Shown here one piece after another: positions 18,362-27,695 of a stretch of DNA of 64,000 nt. Position 1 is the stretch's first letter. Each line of letters opens with the position of its first letter. The stretch spans positions 37,111 to 101,110 of the forward strand of contig NZ_NKTZ01000010.1 in the NCBI RefSeq assembly GCF_003207855.1, in the 5' to 3' direction. The stretch is from Komagataeibacter rhaeticus. GTDB taxonomy: Bacteria > Pseudomonadota > Alphaproteobacteria > Acetobacterales > Acetobacteraceae. The translations under genes and the position numbers were made by a program. Below the pieces are notes generated by a model. It ran no database searches and was not told the DNA's origin. It saw only the letters and a program-made list of their open reading frames with translations.

Positions 18362-18686
18362 GTAGCGGCGTTCCCTGTTCTGGCGGGTGAATGCGTCCGC
18401 AATGTGTTAGACCACTGTGGTCCTTAATGCCATACGGTAAGGCAGGGCGTGAAAAGCGCATCTGGCAGACATCGTGCCCCCATCAAGGAATTTCTGATGG
18501 CGCTTTTTTCACGAAGCCCTGGCCCCCGCCCCCCGGACCGGGGGACTGCGCCGCCCCCTTACCCTTCCGGCCCGGCCCGCCATTCGCCACTGCCCAGCCT
18601 GACCGCTCCTGCCTGATCACCCGGCCGGGACGGCTGGTGGCGGCCAGCGGGGACCGGGGCGCCGGGTTATATGCCCCCTGCCCCGC
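18362..18686. other. 325-bp intergenic region between nagA and the orphan phosphodiesterase
   Basis: Apart from the operator, it holds a long imperfect stem with arms GAAAAGCGCATC (about 18451-18462) and GATGGCGCTTTTTTC (18495-18510). This may be a decayed copy of the dispersed repeat or a terminator. No gene seen. Confidence 0.4.
18410..18422. promoter_or_regulatory. Palindromic candidate operator upstream of nagA
   Basis: GACCAC-T-GTGGTC, a perfect 6+1+6 palindrome 49 bases before the nagA start, flanked by TTA and TTAA. Its size and GACC/GGTC core resemble sites of GntR/HutC-type amino-sugar regulators; no such regulator gene is nearby. Confidence 0.45.
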
Positions 18687-21242
18687 TTACCCGGACAGGC
18701 CGCTGGGCTGGTAGGCGGCGAACCAGGCGGCCAGTTCCTCGGCCGGCAGGGGCTTGGAGAACATGTAGCCCTGCAGCACGTCGCACTCCATTTCCGCCAG
18801 CAGGCGGCGCTGTTCCTCGTGCTCGACACCTTCGGCCACCACGGTCATGCCAAGGCTCTGGCCAATGCGCACCACCGCCATCACCACGGCGCGCACCTTT
18901 TCTATGCTTTCCAGCCCGGTCATGAAGCTGCGGTCGATCTTCACCTCGTTCACCGGCAGGCCCGCAAGGTTGGACAGGCTGGAGAACCCGGTGCCGAAAT
19001 CATCCATCGACATGCCCACCCCCATCTCACGCAGGCGCTGGGCCACGCGGATGGTGCGGTCATAATTGTCGATCATGGTGCTTTCGGTAATTTCTATGGT
19101 CAGGCTGTGCGGCGGGATGCCGGTCTCCGCCAGCAGTTCGCTTACGAACCGGGGCAGCGTCTCGTCACGGAAATGCAGTGGCGAGAGGTTGACCGACACC
19201 ACCGGCACCTCCACCCCGTCGCGTATCCACTGCGCCATCTGCCGGCACGCGGCACGCAGCGACCATTTGCCGATCGCCTCGATCTGGCCGGTTTCCTCCG
19301 CCACGGCAATGAAGCGCGCGGGCGAGACAAAGCCCAGTGACGGGTCGATCCAGCGCGAAAGTGCTTCCACCCCATACAGCGTGCCGCTGCACGCATGCAC
19401 CTGCGGCTGGTAGAACAGGCGCAGCCGGTCGTGGGCTATGGCGTCACGCAACGCTGCCGCCAGGATCAGCCGGTCACTGGCCTGCTGGTTCATGCGCGGG
19501 CTGAAGAAGCAGCAGTGCCCGCCGCCATTGGCCTTGGCCTGGAACATGGCGGTCTCGGCGTTTTTAAGCAGCGTGTCCCCGTCCTCGCCATTTTCGGGGT
19601 GAACGGCAACGCCCAGACTGGCCGAAAGGCTGACCGGCACGTCGCCAATATGGGTGGGCACCGCCAGCGCGCGCAGGATGGACGCGCTGAGTGTCGAGGC
19701 ATGCTGCTGTTCGCCATTGGTCACGATGGTGAACTGGTCGCCGCCGCTGCGCACCAGCGTATCATCGATCGAGATCGCCTCACGCAGCTTGCCACCGATC
19801 TGGGTAATCAGTTCATCGCCCGCCGTATGGCCGAACACGTCATTGATATGCTTGAAGTTGTCCACGCCCACGGTCAGCAGCATGATGTTGCCGCGCACGG
19901 CGCGGCGCAGGATGCGGGCCATGTTCTGGCGCAGCCAGCGGCGGTTGGGCAGGCTGGTCAGCAGGTCGAAATCCGACAGGCGGTTGATGTGTTCCTTCGC
20001 CTCGTGCCGCTCTATGGCCAGCGTGCACAGGTGCAGGCTGGTGGCCACCGCCTTCTGGCAGGCGGCGTCGGGCAGTGAATCGGTGCGTGAATAGCAGGTG
20101 AACACGCCCGCCACCCGGTTGTCGCGCAATATGACGGGGGTGGCGCGGGCGGCGCGGATGCCATTATGCAGCGTCTGTTCCCGCAGGTGGTGCCAGCGCG
20201 GGTCATGGGCGATGTCGGGGCTTTCGGCCACCGTGCCGGTGCTGGCGGCAATGCCCGAACACGCGGCATCCGGCCCGATGGGCAGCGTGTCATACAGCTT
20301 GACCAGCGACAGCGGCAGGCTGGCGCGGCCCTTGCATTTCAGCCGGTCGTCCTTTTCCACCAGATAGATGGCGGGCATGACATCGGGGATGTAGTGCTCG
20401 ATGCGGCGGCAGATGAAGTCCAGCACCTCATGCAGGCCCAGGTCGCTCGATATCGCCTCCAGCGTGTCGCGCTGCAGGCTGTCCAGGAAGTGCTGTTCGG
20501 TAATGTCGGTCAGCACGACGACGATGTTCTCGATCTCGCCATCATTGTTGAACACCGGGTTCATCGCCGCCGAAACCCAGATGTCCCGCCCGCTGGCGTG
20601 GCGGGCGCGGATATCGAGCGTGAAGCCCCGGGCGTTGCGCGCGCCTTCATGCAGCTGGTTGAGGATGCCGATATCCGTCGTATCCCCCGCCAGGATGACC
20701 GACAGCCCATGCCCCGTCACCCGCTCGGGGCCGAAGCCGAACATGTCGCTGAAGGCACGGTTGACGTAGATGATGCGGAATTCCGGGTCCAGGATGGCGA
20801 CGCCGCGGTCGGTCTCACGCACCACCAGCGAGAGCAGGCGGATCTTCTCGCGGTCATCCACTTCCTGCGAGATGTCGCGGATCAGCGCCATGTAGCCGAT
20901 CTTGCCATCCACCGCGATGCGCGAAAGCGACAGGTTGGCCCAGAAGGTCGTGCCATCAAAGCGTTCGACCAGCACCTCGCGGCTGGTGCCCACGATCTTG
21001 TTGATCCCCGTCTCGCGGTTATGGCGGATCAGGTCGTCATGGGTGGAGCGGATGTTGCGCGGCACGAGAATGTTGACGTTGCGCCCGATCACGTCCTGGC
21101 GCACGCAGTGCCACAGGCCTTCCGCCGCCTTGTTGAAAAAGGTGACGGTATTGTTTTCATCAATCAGGACAACGCCAAGAATGGTCTGTTCCAGCGCGGG
21201 CAGGACCGTAACCTGCATGTCGTCTATCATGTCGCGGGGCAT
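18687..21242 (-). CDS. DosP-like PAS-PAS-GAF-GGDQF-EAL phosphodiesterase
   Basis: 851 residues from MPRDMIDDMQV, with AGGAGA 11 bases before the ATG. Domains: heme-type PAS (about 10-125; His68 in HDDLIRHNRETG aligns with the DosP heme ligand), second PAS (135-255), GAF (265-415), GGDEF-like (420-580), EAL (590-840). The cyclase half is dead: GGDQF at 500-504, and TVGVDNFK lacks the first metal aspartate. The EAL half is complete (EALSRW, NLSPLHF, EITES, MDDFGTGFSS, VKIDRS, AEGVEHE, QGYMFSKPL). It should hydrolyse c-di-GMP in response to O2 or redox state. It stands alone, without a partner cyclase gene, unlike the cdg operon copy, to which it is clearly paralogous. Confidence 0.85.
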   Translation of the reverse strand: MPRDMIDDMQVTVLPALEQTILGVVLIDENNTVTFFNKAAEGLWHCVRQDVIGRNVNILVPRNIRSTHDDLIRHNRETGINKIVGTSREVLVERFDGTTFWANLSLSRIAVDGKIGYMALIRDISQEVDDREKIRLLSLVVRETDRGVAILDPEFRIIYVNRAFSDMFGFGPERVTGHGLSVILAGDTTDIGILNQLHEGARNARGFTLDIRARHASGRDIWVSAAMNPVFNNDGEIENIVVVLTDITEQHFLDSLQRDTLEAISSDLGLHEVLDFICRRIEHYIPDVMPAIYLVEKDDRLKCKGRASLPLSLVKLYDTLPIGPDAACSGIAASTGTVAESPDIAHDPRWHHLREQTLHNGIRAARATPVILRDNRVAGVFTCYSRTDSLPDAACQKAVATSLHLCTLAIERHEAKEHINRLSDFDLLTSLPNRRWLRQNMARILRRAVRGNIMLLTVGVDNFKHINDVFGHTAGDELITQIGGKLREAISIDDTLVRSGGDQFTIVTNGEQQHASTLSASILRALAVPTHIGDVPVSLSASLGVAVHPENGEDGDTLLKNAETAMFQAKANGGGHCCFFSPRMNQQASDRLILAAALRDAIAHDRLRLFYQPQVHACSGTLYGVEALSRWIDPSLGFVSPARFIAVAEETGQIEAIGKWSLRAACRQMAQWIRDGVEVPVVSVNLSPLHFRDETLPRFVSELLAETGIPPHSLTIEITESTMIDNYDRTIRVAQRLREMGVGMSMDDFGTGFSSLSNLAGLPVNEVKIDRSFMTGLESIEKVRAVVMAVVRIGQSLGMTVVAEGVEHEEQRRLLAEMECDVLQGYMFSKPLPAEELAAWFAAYQPSGLSG

Positions 21243-21668
21243 TTGACTGTTGGTCTCCTGCTGGCTGAAAGCGAACGGGGATGGATCTGAACTGTGACAC
21301 CCGACACGGGCGTTCCGGGCCACTGTAATGAGTGACAGCCAGCATGGTGTTTCATGCACCCGCCGGCGTTAACAAAGTGTGTATGCCCCGCCTGCCGAAA
21401 TAATGTATCTCATGCACCGGATATGCCCGCCCGCCACGCCGTGCGCCGCATGGCCGCGGGCGGGCCACCCGGCGCGGCACGGAAAAGTGATCTGTGCGCC
21501 CCCGGCCCGAAGGGGTATGATCACGCCCGTCCCCATGCGGCCAGGCCGCGCGGGGGACGACAGACGACACGGGTGGCGGGGCTGGCCGCGCCACCGGCTA
21601 CGCGGGGGCCATGATGGCACGAACTGGGGCATATCGCGCATGGCGGCGGGCCAGACGCACGGCGGCGG
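21243..21668. other. Divergent intergenic region
   Basis: 426 bases between the phosphodiesterase and the phytochrome-type kinase, expected to hold both promoters. The right half is as GC-rich as coding DNA, but none of its frames encodes the cysteine-containing N terminus expected of a bacteriophytochrome. Nothing else seen. Confidence 0.4.
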
Positions 21669-24164
21669 GTGGCCCACCGCATGCCTGATGGCGCGATACA
21701 GCCGCATGGCTGGCTGCTGGTGTGCGACGGACGCCTGGACCATGTCATGCGGTGGTCCGCCAATGCCCCCGCCCATCTGGGCCACGGGGCGCTGGAAGCG
21801 GGGCTGCGCCTGTCCGACCTGATCGGGCGGGAAGCGACCCACAACATCCGCAACGCGCTGGCCACCCATGGCGAGGCCCATCGCCGCCCGGCGCTGGTGT
21901 TTGGTCAGGCGCTGCCCGGTGGCGGCCGCTTTGACGTGGCGATCCACACGGCCGGGCGGGAGATCATGCTGGAATGGGAACCCGCACTCCAGACCGACCG
22001 CGATGGTGCCTACCTGTCCCACCTGCGCACCATGATCGACCGCATCCGCGAGATCACGGATTTCGAGCGCCTGTTCCGCACCGTGGTCCGGCTGGTGGCG
22101 GGGGTACTGCGCTATGACCGGGTCATGCTCTACCGCTTTTCCGAAGATGGCAGCGGCCGGGTGGAGGCGGAATACCACGCCCCCACGCTGGAAAGCTTCC
22201 TGGGGCAGCATTTCTCCCTCAGTGACATGCCCGACCCGGTGCGCAGGCTGTACAGCACCAACCTGATCCGCGTGATCGGGGATGTGGACGCGGTGGCCAT
22301 TCCCCTTGTCTCCCCGCCCGGCATGGACGCGCCCGACCTGTCGCATGCCCACCTGCGCACCGGAATGCCCGGGCACTGCGCCTATCTGCGCGGCATGGGG
22401 GTGGTGGCCAGCCTGAGCGTGTCGATTGTGGTGGACGGACGGCTGTGGGGCATGATCGCGGCCCATCACCACGGCGCGCGCGTGCTGAACATGAGCGAGC
22501 GCATCGTCGCGCGCATGTTTGGCGAGTTCCTTTCGCTCCAGATCACCAACCTGCTGCGCACCCGGCGGCTGGGCATGACACGCCAGACCCATGCGCTGAT
22601 CGAGACGTTCCTGAAAGGTGCCGCCCCCGTGGCGGACATGCCCGCCTACCTGATGGCGCACCTGCCCGACATGCTGACCTTCGTGCAGTGCGATGGCGCG
22701 GCGCTGTGGGTGGGGGGGGAATGGACCTATCACGGCGCGCATCCCCCGCCCGATGCCATGCCCGCCCTGCTGGAACTGGCGCGCACGCAGGCGGGCAGCC
22801 AGCTATGGCACACGGCCCGGCTGTGCGCCTTCGTGCCCGATGCCGATGCATACGCGACACAGGCAGCGGGGGCGATGGTCGTGCCCATCTCGTCACAGCC
22901 GGGGGATTACCTGATGGTGTTCCGCCGCGAGGTGGTGCGGACGCTGAAATGGGGCGCGGACACCACGTCCGGCGCGGCGGGGGATGTCTATTTCGGCCCG
23001 CGCAGCGGCTTCGAGATCTGGACCCAGCAGGTCACGCGGGAATGCCTGCCCTGGTCGGGGGATGACCTGGAGGCCGCCACCCTTGTCCGCTCCGCGCTGA
23101 TCGAGGTGATGGGCGCCTACCACCAGCTGCAGCTACGCGAGCGCGCCACCGCCGACCTGCGCCAGCGCATGCTGAACGAGGAGCTGAACCACCGCGTCAA
23201 GAACATCCTGTCCGTCGTGCAGTCGCTGGTCAGCCATCCCATCGAACCCGGCAGCACGCCCGCCCAGCATGTCGCCCGCCTGCGCGGGCGCGTGCAGGCG
23301 CTGGGCCTGGCCCATGACCAGGCGGTGCGCAGCGAGGGGGGTGGCCTGCTGGACGCGCTGCTGGATGCGGAACTTGCCCCCTACCGGGAGCGTTGCTTCG
23401 TCACGCGCAGCGGGCCGCGCATCTGGCTGACCGGCCGGGCGCTGTCCGTGCTGGCGCTGGTGGTGCATGAAATGGCCACGAACGCCGTCAAATACGGCGC
23501 GCTCAGCCATGCGCGCGGGCGGCTGGACATCACATGGTCGCTTGATGCGGCGCGGGATGTCTGGCGCATCATCTGGCGTGAAAGCGGCGGCCCGGCGGTC
23601 GCCCCGCGCAGGCGGCGAGGCTTCGGTTCCGTGCTGATCGAGCGCGGCTTCCCGCACGAGCTGGGCGGCACGACCGAGGTCGATTACGGCCCCGGCGGCA
23701 TATCGGTCACGCTGGGCCTGCCCGCCCACCACGTCAACCCCGCCCCGGACGCCCCCGCCGGGGCCGATGCCGCCAGCCCCCCCGGCCCGGCGCGCAGGAA
23801 GGAGACCACAGTGCTTGATGCCGACATCCTGCTGGTGGAGGACCAGTTCCTGATTGCGATGGAAGCCGAGGGAGCGATCGAGGAAATGAATATCGGGCAG
23901 GTCCGCACCGTGGCCTCGGTCTATGAAGCGCTGAGCGCCATCCGTGCCCGCCTGCCCGATGTGGCGATACTGGACGTGAACCTGGGCGGGGAAAGCTCGG
24001 TCGAGGTCGCGCGCGTGCTGCGCGCGCGCGGCGTGCCCTTCATCTTCGCCACCGGCTATGCCGACCGCACCATGATCCCGCCCGAACTGCGTGACGTACC
24101 GGTCGAGCGCAAGCCCTACTCCGCCACCGCCCTGGCCGAACGGATCCGCGAGATCGTATCCTGA
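21669..24164 (+). CDS. Phytochrome-like HWE histidine kinase with C-terminal receiver
   Basis: 831 residues (GTG start; an ATG four codons later is possible). PAS (1-95, beginning GAIQPHG), GAF (110-290, with SLSDMPDPVRRLY replacing the usual PASDIP and GHCAYLRGMGV in the chromophore pocket), PHY (300-480), HWE kinase (490-700; phosphoacceptor His508 in LNHRVKN, HEMATNAVKYGA, WRESGG) and a receiver (715-831; Asp769 in LDVNLGG). Bacteriophytochromes bind biliverdin through a cysteine near the N terminus, about nine residues before GAIQPHG. None is encoded here, and that in-frame position is arginine even upstream of the start. It may bind a bilin non-covalently, or sense something else. Two short genes follow on the same strand. 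Confidence 0.85.
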   Translation: MAHRMPDGAIQPHGWLLVCDGRLDHVMRWSANAPAHLGHGALEAGLRLSDLIGREATHNIRNALATHGEAHRRPALVFGQALPGGGRFDVAIHTAGREIMLEWEPALQTDRDGAYLSHLRTMIDRIREITDFERLFRTVVRLVAGVLRYDRVMLYRFSEDGSGRVEAEYHAPTLESFLGQHFSLSDMPDPVRRLYSTNLIRVIGDVDAVAIPLVSPPGMDAPDLSHAHLRTGMPGHCAYLRGMGVVASLSVSIVVDGRLWGMIAAHHHGARVLNMSERIVARMFGEFLSLQITNLLRTRRLGMTRQTHALIETFLKGAAPVADMPAYLMAHLPDMLTFVQCDGAALWVGGEWTYHGAHPPPDAMPALLELARTQAGSQLWHTARLCAFVPDADAYATQAAGAMVVPISSQPGDYLMVFRREVVRTLKWGADTTSGAAGDVYFGPRSGFEIWTQQVTRECLPWSGDDLEAATLVRSALIEVMGAYHQLQLRERATADLRQRMLNEELNHRVKNILSVVQSLVSHPIEPGSTPAQHVARLRGRVQALGLAHDQAVRSEGGGLLDALLDAELAPYRERCFVTRSGPRIWLTGRALSVLALVVHEMATNAVKYGALSHARGRLDITWSLDAARDVWRIIWRESGGPAVAPRRRRGFGSVLIERGFPHELGGTTEVDYGPGGISVTLGLPAHHVNPAPDAPAGADAASPPGPARRKETTVLDADILLVEDQFLIAMEAEGAIEEMNIGQVRTVASVYEALSAIRARLPDVAILDVNLGGESSVEVARVLRARGVPFIFATGYADRTMIPPELRDVPVERKPYSATALAERIREIVS

Positions 24165-24190
24165 CCGGCCACCCCAACGGAGAACCGCCC

Positions 24191-25303
24191 ATGCCGCCCA
24201 CCCCGCTGCGCGCAGCCTGCATCCTGCTGGGCCTGTGCGCCCCCGCCGCCGCCCATGCCGCCCCGCGCATGGACCTGCTGCGGGTGCCCGATGGCTTCAG
24301 CATCACCCTGGTATCGGACCACGTCCCCAATGCCAGGGCCATGGCGCGCGGCGCGCGGGGCACGATTTTCGTGGGCAGCCGGGCGGCGGGCAATGTCTAT
24401 GCGCTGACCGGGGTGGATGGCGGCGGCCCGGTGCGGGTGTACACCATCGCCCACGGGCTGGATATGCCGGTGGGCGTGGCCTACCATGATGGCGACCTGT
24501 ATGTATCGGACACGAAGCACATCGTGGTCCTGCGCGCGATCGAGGACCATCTGGACGCCCCGCCCCGCCCGCAGGTGGTGGTGGACGGCCTGCCCTACCG
24601 CGATGGCGACCATTCATGGAAGTTCATCGCCTTCGGCCCGGACAACCGGCTGTACGTGCCCATCGGCGCGCCGTGCAACATATGCGACGTGGGGCATGAC
24701 TATGCCCGCCTGATCAGCATGGCGCCCGATGGCACCGACCGGCGCGACGTGGCATACGGCATCCGCAACACGGTGGGCTTTACCTGGCAGCCGGGCACGG
24801 ACACGCTGTGGTTTACCGATAACGGCCGCGACATGATGGGCGATGACGTGCCATCGGACGAACTGGACCGGCTGGACACGCCCGGCCAGTCCTTTGGCTA
24901 CCCCTACTGCCATCAGGGCAACATACCCGACCCCCAGTTTGGCAGCCAGCATGCGTGCAGCGAGTTCACGCCCCCCGCCCTGCTGCTGGGCGCGCATGTG
25001 GCCGCCCTTGGCCTGCGGTTTTATGAAGGCAGTGCCTTCCCCGCCGCCTATCACGGCAACCTGATGATTGCCGAACACGGGTCATGGAACCGCAGCCAGC
25101 TTTCGGGGTATCAGGTGGTGAGCGTGCATTTCGGCCCCGACAACACGCCCCGGCCGCCCACGGTGCTGGTCAGCGGTTTCCGGCAGGGGCAGAGTGCGTG
25201 GGGCCGTCCGGCCGACGTGCTGCCCCTGCCCGACGGCTCCATGCTGATCAGCGATGACCTGGCGGGCGCGGTCTACCGCCTGAGCTACGGGACGGGGCGA
25301 TAG
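24191..25303 (+). CDS. Periplasmic sorbosone-dehydrogenase-type quinoprotein
   Basis: 370 residues with a signal peptide (about 1-23). The rest is a six-bladed GDH/Asd-type propeller with SWKFIAFGPDNRLYVPIG, YGIRNTVGFTW, LWFTDNGRD, GYPYCHQGN and AEHGSWNRS. This family includes soluble PQQ aldose dehydrogenases and L-sorbosone dehydrogenase of acetic acid bacteria. An aldehyde or aldose as substrate is likely, the exact one open. A CGGAGAA ribosome site precedes the ATG. It lies 26 bases after the phytochrome gene and may be co-transcribed with it, which would put a sugar oxidase under the same promoter as a sensor. Confidence 0.8.
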   Translation: MPPTPLRAACILLGLCAPAAAHAAPRMDLLRVPDGFSITLVSDHVPNARAMARGARGTIFVGSRAAGNVYALTGVDGGGPVRVYTIAHGLDMPVGVAYHDGDLYVSDTKHIVVLRAIEDHLDAPPRPQVVVDGLPYRDGDHSWKFIAFGPDNRLYVPIGAPCNICDVGHDYARLISMAPDGTDRRDVAYGIRNTVGFTWQPGTDTLWFTDNGRDMMGDDVPSDELDRLDTPGQSFGYPYCHQGNIPDPQFGSQHACSEFTPPALLLGAHVAALGLRFYEGSAFPAAYHGNLMIAEHGSWNRSQLSGYQVVSVHFGPDNTPRPPTVLVSGFRQGQSAWGRPADVLPLPDGSMLISDDLAGAVYRLSYGTGR

Positions 25304-25329
25304 GAACCGGAAGTCCTGGTAAAGCCCTG

Positions 25330-25380
25330 TCCGGAACGCTTCAGGGAACGCCGCCTTCCTGAAAAAGGGCGGCGGGAAAG
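25330..25380. repeat. Dispersed repeat, decayed copy
   Basis: GGAACGCCGCCTTCCTGAAA and AAGGGCGGCGGGAAAG preserve the GCCGCC/GGCGGC hairpin and the preceding segment of the dispersed element. The outer arms are largely lost. Confidence 0.55.
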
Positions 25381-25432
25381 ACCTGTGCCTGTCCATCGGG
25401 GCCCCGCCTTCCCATATCCAAGGAGAATTGCC

Positions 25433-26011
25433 ATGCCCCCCCGCATGACCGTCCTGCCCACGGCCTGTATCATCGCCCTGCTGTCTGCCCTGCCCGCGCG
25501 GGCCACCGTGCCGCCCGCATCCCCGGCCCCGGCCGCCCTGCCCGATCCCACCCGGCCGCCGCCGCCCCAGCGGCAGTACCGGCATTTATGGACCGATGCG
25601 CAGGGCATCAGCCACATCACCACCTGCCCGGTGCGGGATTTCTTCCTCAAAAGCATGTCGCCCCCCGCCGGGCCGCAATGGCAGGACCCCATGGCCCCGC
25701 AGGTGGCCACCGTCATGATGACCGTCCAGCCCGCGCACTGGAACGGCATCTGGCACCCCGACCCCAGGCCGCAATGGATCATACCGCTACAGGGGCGGTG
25801 GTATGTCCGCGCCATGGACGGGACCCGGGTGGAGATGGGGCCGGGTGACATCCTGTTTGGCGAGGACCAGAACGTCCGCCCCATGGAAACCGGTCCCTAT
25901 CGCGGGAAAAAGGGTCATGACGCGGGCAATGTTGGCGGTGGGCCGGTCACACTCATGGTGATCCAGTCCGCCAACGCGCCGGTGGCCGGCCAGCCCTGCC
26001 GCTATCATTAA
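25433..26011 (+). CDS. Secreted cupin-domain protein
   Basis: 192 residues. A signal peptide (about 1-24) is followed by a proline-rich linker and one cupin barrel with RPQWIIPLQGRWYVRAMDG and MGPGDILFGED, the two conserved cupin motifs in reduced form; a full set of metal-binding histidines is not obvious. AAGGAGAATTGCC before the ATG fixes the start. The function is unknown. Position after the quinoprotein suggests a periplasmic role, but a decayed repeat lies between them. Confidence 0.7.
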   Translation: MPPRMTVLPTACIIALLSALPARATVPPASPAPAALPDPTRPPPPQRQYRHLWTDAQGISHITTCPVRDFFLKSMSPPAGPQWQDPMAPQVATVMMTVQPAHWNGIWHPDPRPQWIIPLQGRWYVRAMDGTRVEMGPGDILFGEDQNVRPMETGPYRGKKGHDAGNVGGGPVTLMVIQSANAPVAGQPCRYH

Positions 26012-26032
26012 CGGCCTGCCCGCGCGTCATCA

Positions 26033-26097
26033 GGGTGCCGCGTGGAACGCCGTCCTTGCTGAAAAAAGGCGGCACCCGGAAACTTTTGGTCTTCCGG
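26033..26097. repeat. Dispersed repeat, partial copy
   Basis: GGGTGCCGC and GGCGGCACCC arms enclose GAACGCCGTCC..GAAAAAAGG, then GGAAACTTTTGGTC. This is the hairpin half of the dispersed element with one outer arm. Confidence 0.6.
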
Positions 26098-26123
26098 TCA
26101 GTCGGTTGCTGCGGGGCACGCGC

Positions 26124-26170
26124 TTATCCACAGATTCAGGGGATAGTCAGAAAGATAACCCTGTGGACAA
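26124..26170. promoter_or_regulatory. Pair of facing DnaA-box-like sites
   Basis: TTATCCACA at 26124-26132 is the consensus DnaA box. TGTGGACAA at 26162-26170 is the opposite-strand box TTGTCCACA with one mismatch. About 30 bases separate them and AT-rich sequence follows. This may be a titration or regulatory site; there are too few boxes for an origin. Confidence 0.4.
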
Positions 26171-26330
26171 ATGGTGGAGATCCCGATTTGCCCGCCATAT
26201 TCAACATATTATCAGGCGGGTTTGCGGTTTGCCTCCCCGCCTGCAGCCCCTGTGCCATCCGGTCTGGGCAGGCGCGTGCAATGCATGGATAATGGGCCGG
26301 TCATGCAACAACAGACCGGGACATCCCGCT

Positions 26331-27695
26331 ATGGATGAATTCGTGATCCGGGGGCCGGTCATCAATCCGCCAGCCCCCACACAGGCCGAACAGGTAACGC
26401 GCGTGGTGCATGTGGGGCCGGATGGCACCATTGCCGCCTGCCCCGCGGCCGATACGCCCGCCGCCCGCACGCTGCTGGCCCAGACCCGCCAGCGCGGTGT
26501 GCCGGTGCACGACCTTGGCCCTGCCCAGCTGCTCATGCCCGGCTTTGCCGACCTGCACGTCCATGCCCCGCAATGGCCGCAGATGGGCCGCGCGCTGGAC
26601 CTGCCCCTGCGTGCGTGGCTGGAGCAGCGGACCTTCCCGCTGGAAGCCCGCTTTGCCGACCCGGCCTTCGCCGCCCCGGTCTATGAGGAACTGGTCCGCA
26701 CCCTGCTGGCCAATGGCACCACCACGGCGGTATTCTTCGCCACCATTCATGAGGAAAGCAGCCTGCTGCTGGCGCGCACCTGCCTGCGGCTGGGCCTGCG
26801 CGCCCATGTCGGGCTGGTGGCGATGGATGACCCGGACCTGTGCCCCGAAAATTACCGCAACCCCGGCGTGGAACAGGCACTGGACGCAACGCGGCGCTTC
26901 ATCCACGCCGTACGCGCCCTGCCGGGCAATGCGGCGGGACTGGTGCGCCCCATGGTCACGCCGCGCTTCATCCCCGCCTGCACGGACGCGCTGCTGCGCG
27001 GGCTGGGGGAACTGGCAGCGCGTGAGGACTGCCTGATCCAGACCCACTGTTCGGAAAGTGACTGGGAACATGACTACGTCCACCAGCGCATGGGGGTGAA
27101 TGATACCGTGGCCCTTGACCGCCTTGGCCTGCTGCGCCGGGGCACGGTGCTGGCGCATTCGTGCTTCATGACGGCGCGGGACATGGCGCTGGTGCAGGCG
27201 CGGGGTGCCGCCATTGCCCACTGCCCGCTGTCCAACGCCTATTTCGCGGGCGCTGTCCTGCCGCTGCGCGCGGCGTGGCAGGCGGGGATGCATGTGGGGC
27301 TGGGCACGGACATATCCGGCGGGTATTCGCCCTCCATCGCGGTCAATGCCGCCATGGCGGTGACCGCCGCACGCATGCTGGATACCGGCACCAACCCTGA
27401 CCTGCCGGCGGAAAAACGCGGCCGGCCCGGCGCGCGGCTGGGCTTTACCGAAGCGCTGTGGCTGGCCACCCGGGGCGGCACGGCGGCCCTTGGCTGCAAT
27501 GCCGGGCAGCTTGTGGCGGGACAGGCGTTTGACGCCATCCTGATCGATCGCGCGGCACCCGGCAGCAATATCATGCCATCCGGGCACGATACGGATGCAC
27601 AGGATCTGGTGCAGCAGATCCTGTGCAATATCGGGCGGCCCAACATCCGCACCGTGTGGGTGGCGGGGCGCAGGGTGCATGAATCCTGTCCATAA
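26331..27695 (+). CDS. guaD: Guanine deaminase
   Basis: 454 residues. It deaminates guanine to xanthine in purine catabolism. Amidohydrolase landmarks: PGFADLHVHAPQ (metal HxH), LANGTTTAVFFAT, QTHCSESDWEHDYV (third and proton-shuttling residues), LAHSCF, AHCPLSNAYF and GLGTDISGGYSPS (metal aspartate). Size and motifs agree with bacterial guanine deaminases. The start is the ATG at 26331 giving MDEFVIRG; an ATG 39 bases earlier in frame is possible, and neither has a strong ribosome site. It converges on a purine-type gene set on the other strand. Confidence 0.9.
   Translation: MDEFVIRGPVINPPAPTQAEQVTRVVHVGPDGTIAACPAADTPAARTLLAQTRQRGVPVHDLGPAQLLMPGFADLHVHAPQWPQMGRALDLPLRAWLEQRTFPLEARFADPAFAAPVYEELVRTLLANGTTTAVFFATIHEESSLLLARTCLRLGLRAHVGLVAMDDPDLCPENYRNPGVEQALDATRRFIHAVRALPGNAAGLVRPMVTPRFIPACTDALLRGLGELAAREDCLIQTHCSESDWEHDYVHQRMGVNDTVALDRLGLLRRGTVLAHSCFMTARDMALVQARGAAIAHCPLSNAYFAGAVLPLRAAWQAGMHVGLGTDISGGYSPSIAVNAAMAVTAARMLDTGTNPDLPAEKRGRPGARLGFTEALWLATRGGTAALGCNAGQLVAGQAFDAILIDRAAPGSNIMPSGHDTDAQDLVQQILCNIGRPNIRTVWVAGRRVHESCP

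Noticed and set aside
21369..22742. 457-codon leftward open frame
   Set aside because: Antisense to the phytochrome-type kinase; no motif.
26100..26230. Replication origin
   Set aside because: Only two DnaA boxes, no cluster of AT 13-mers and no replication genes nearby.
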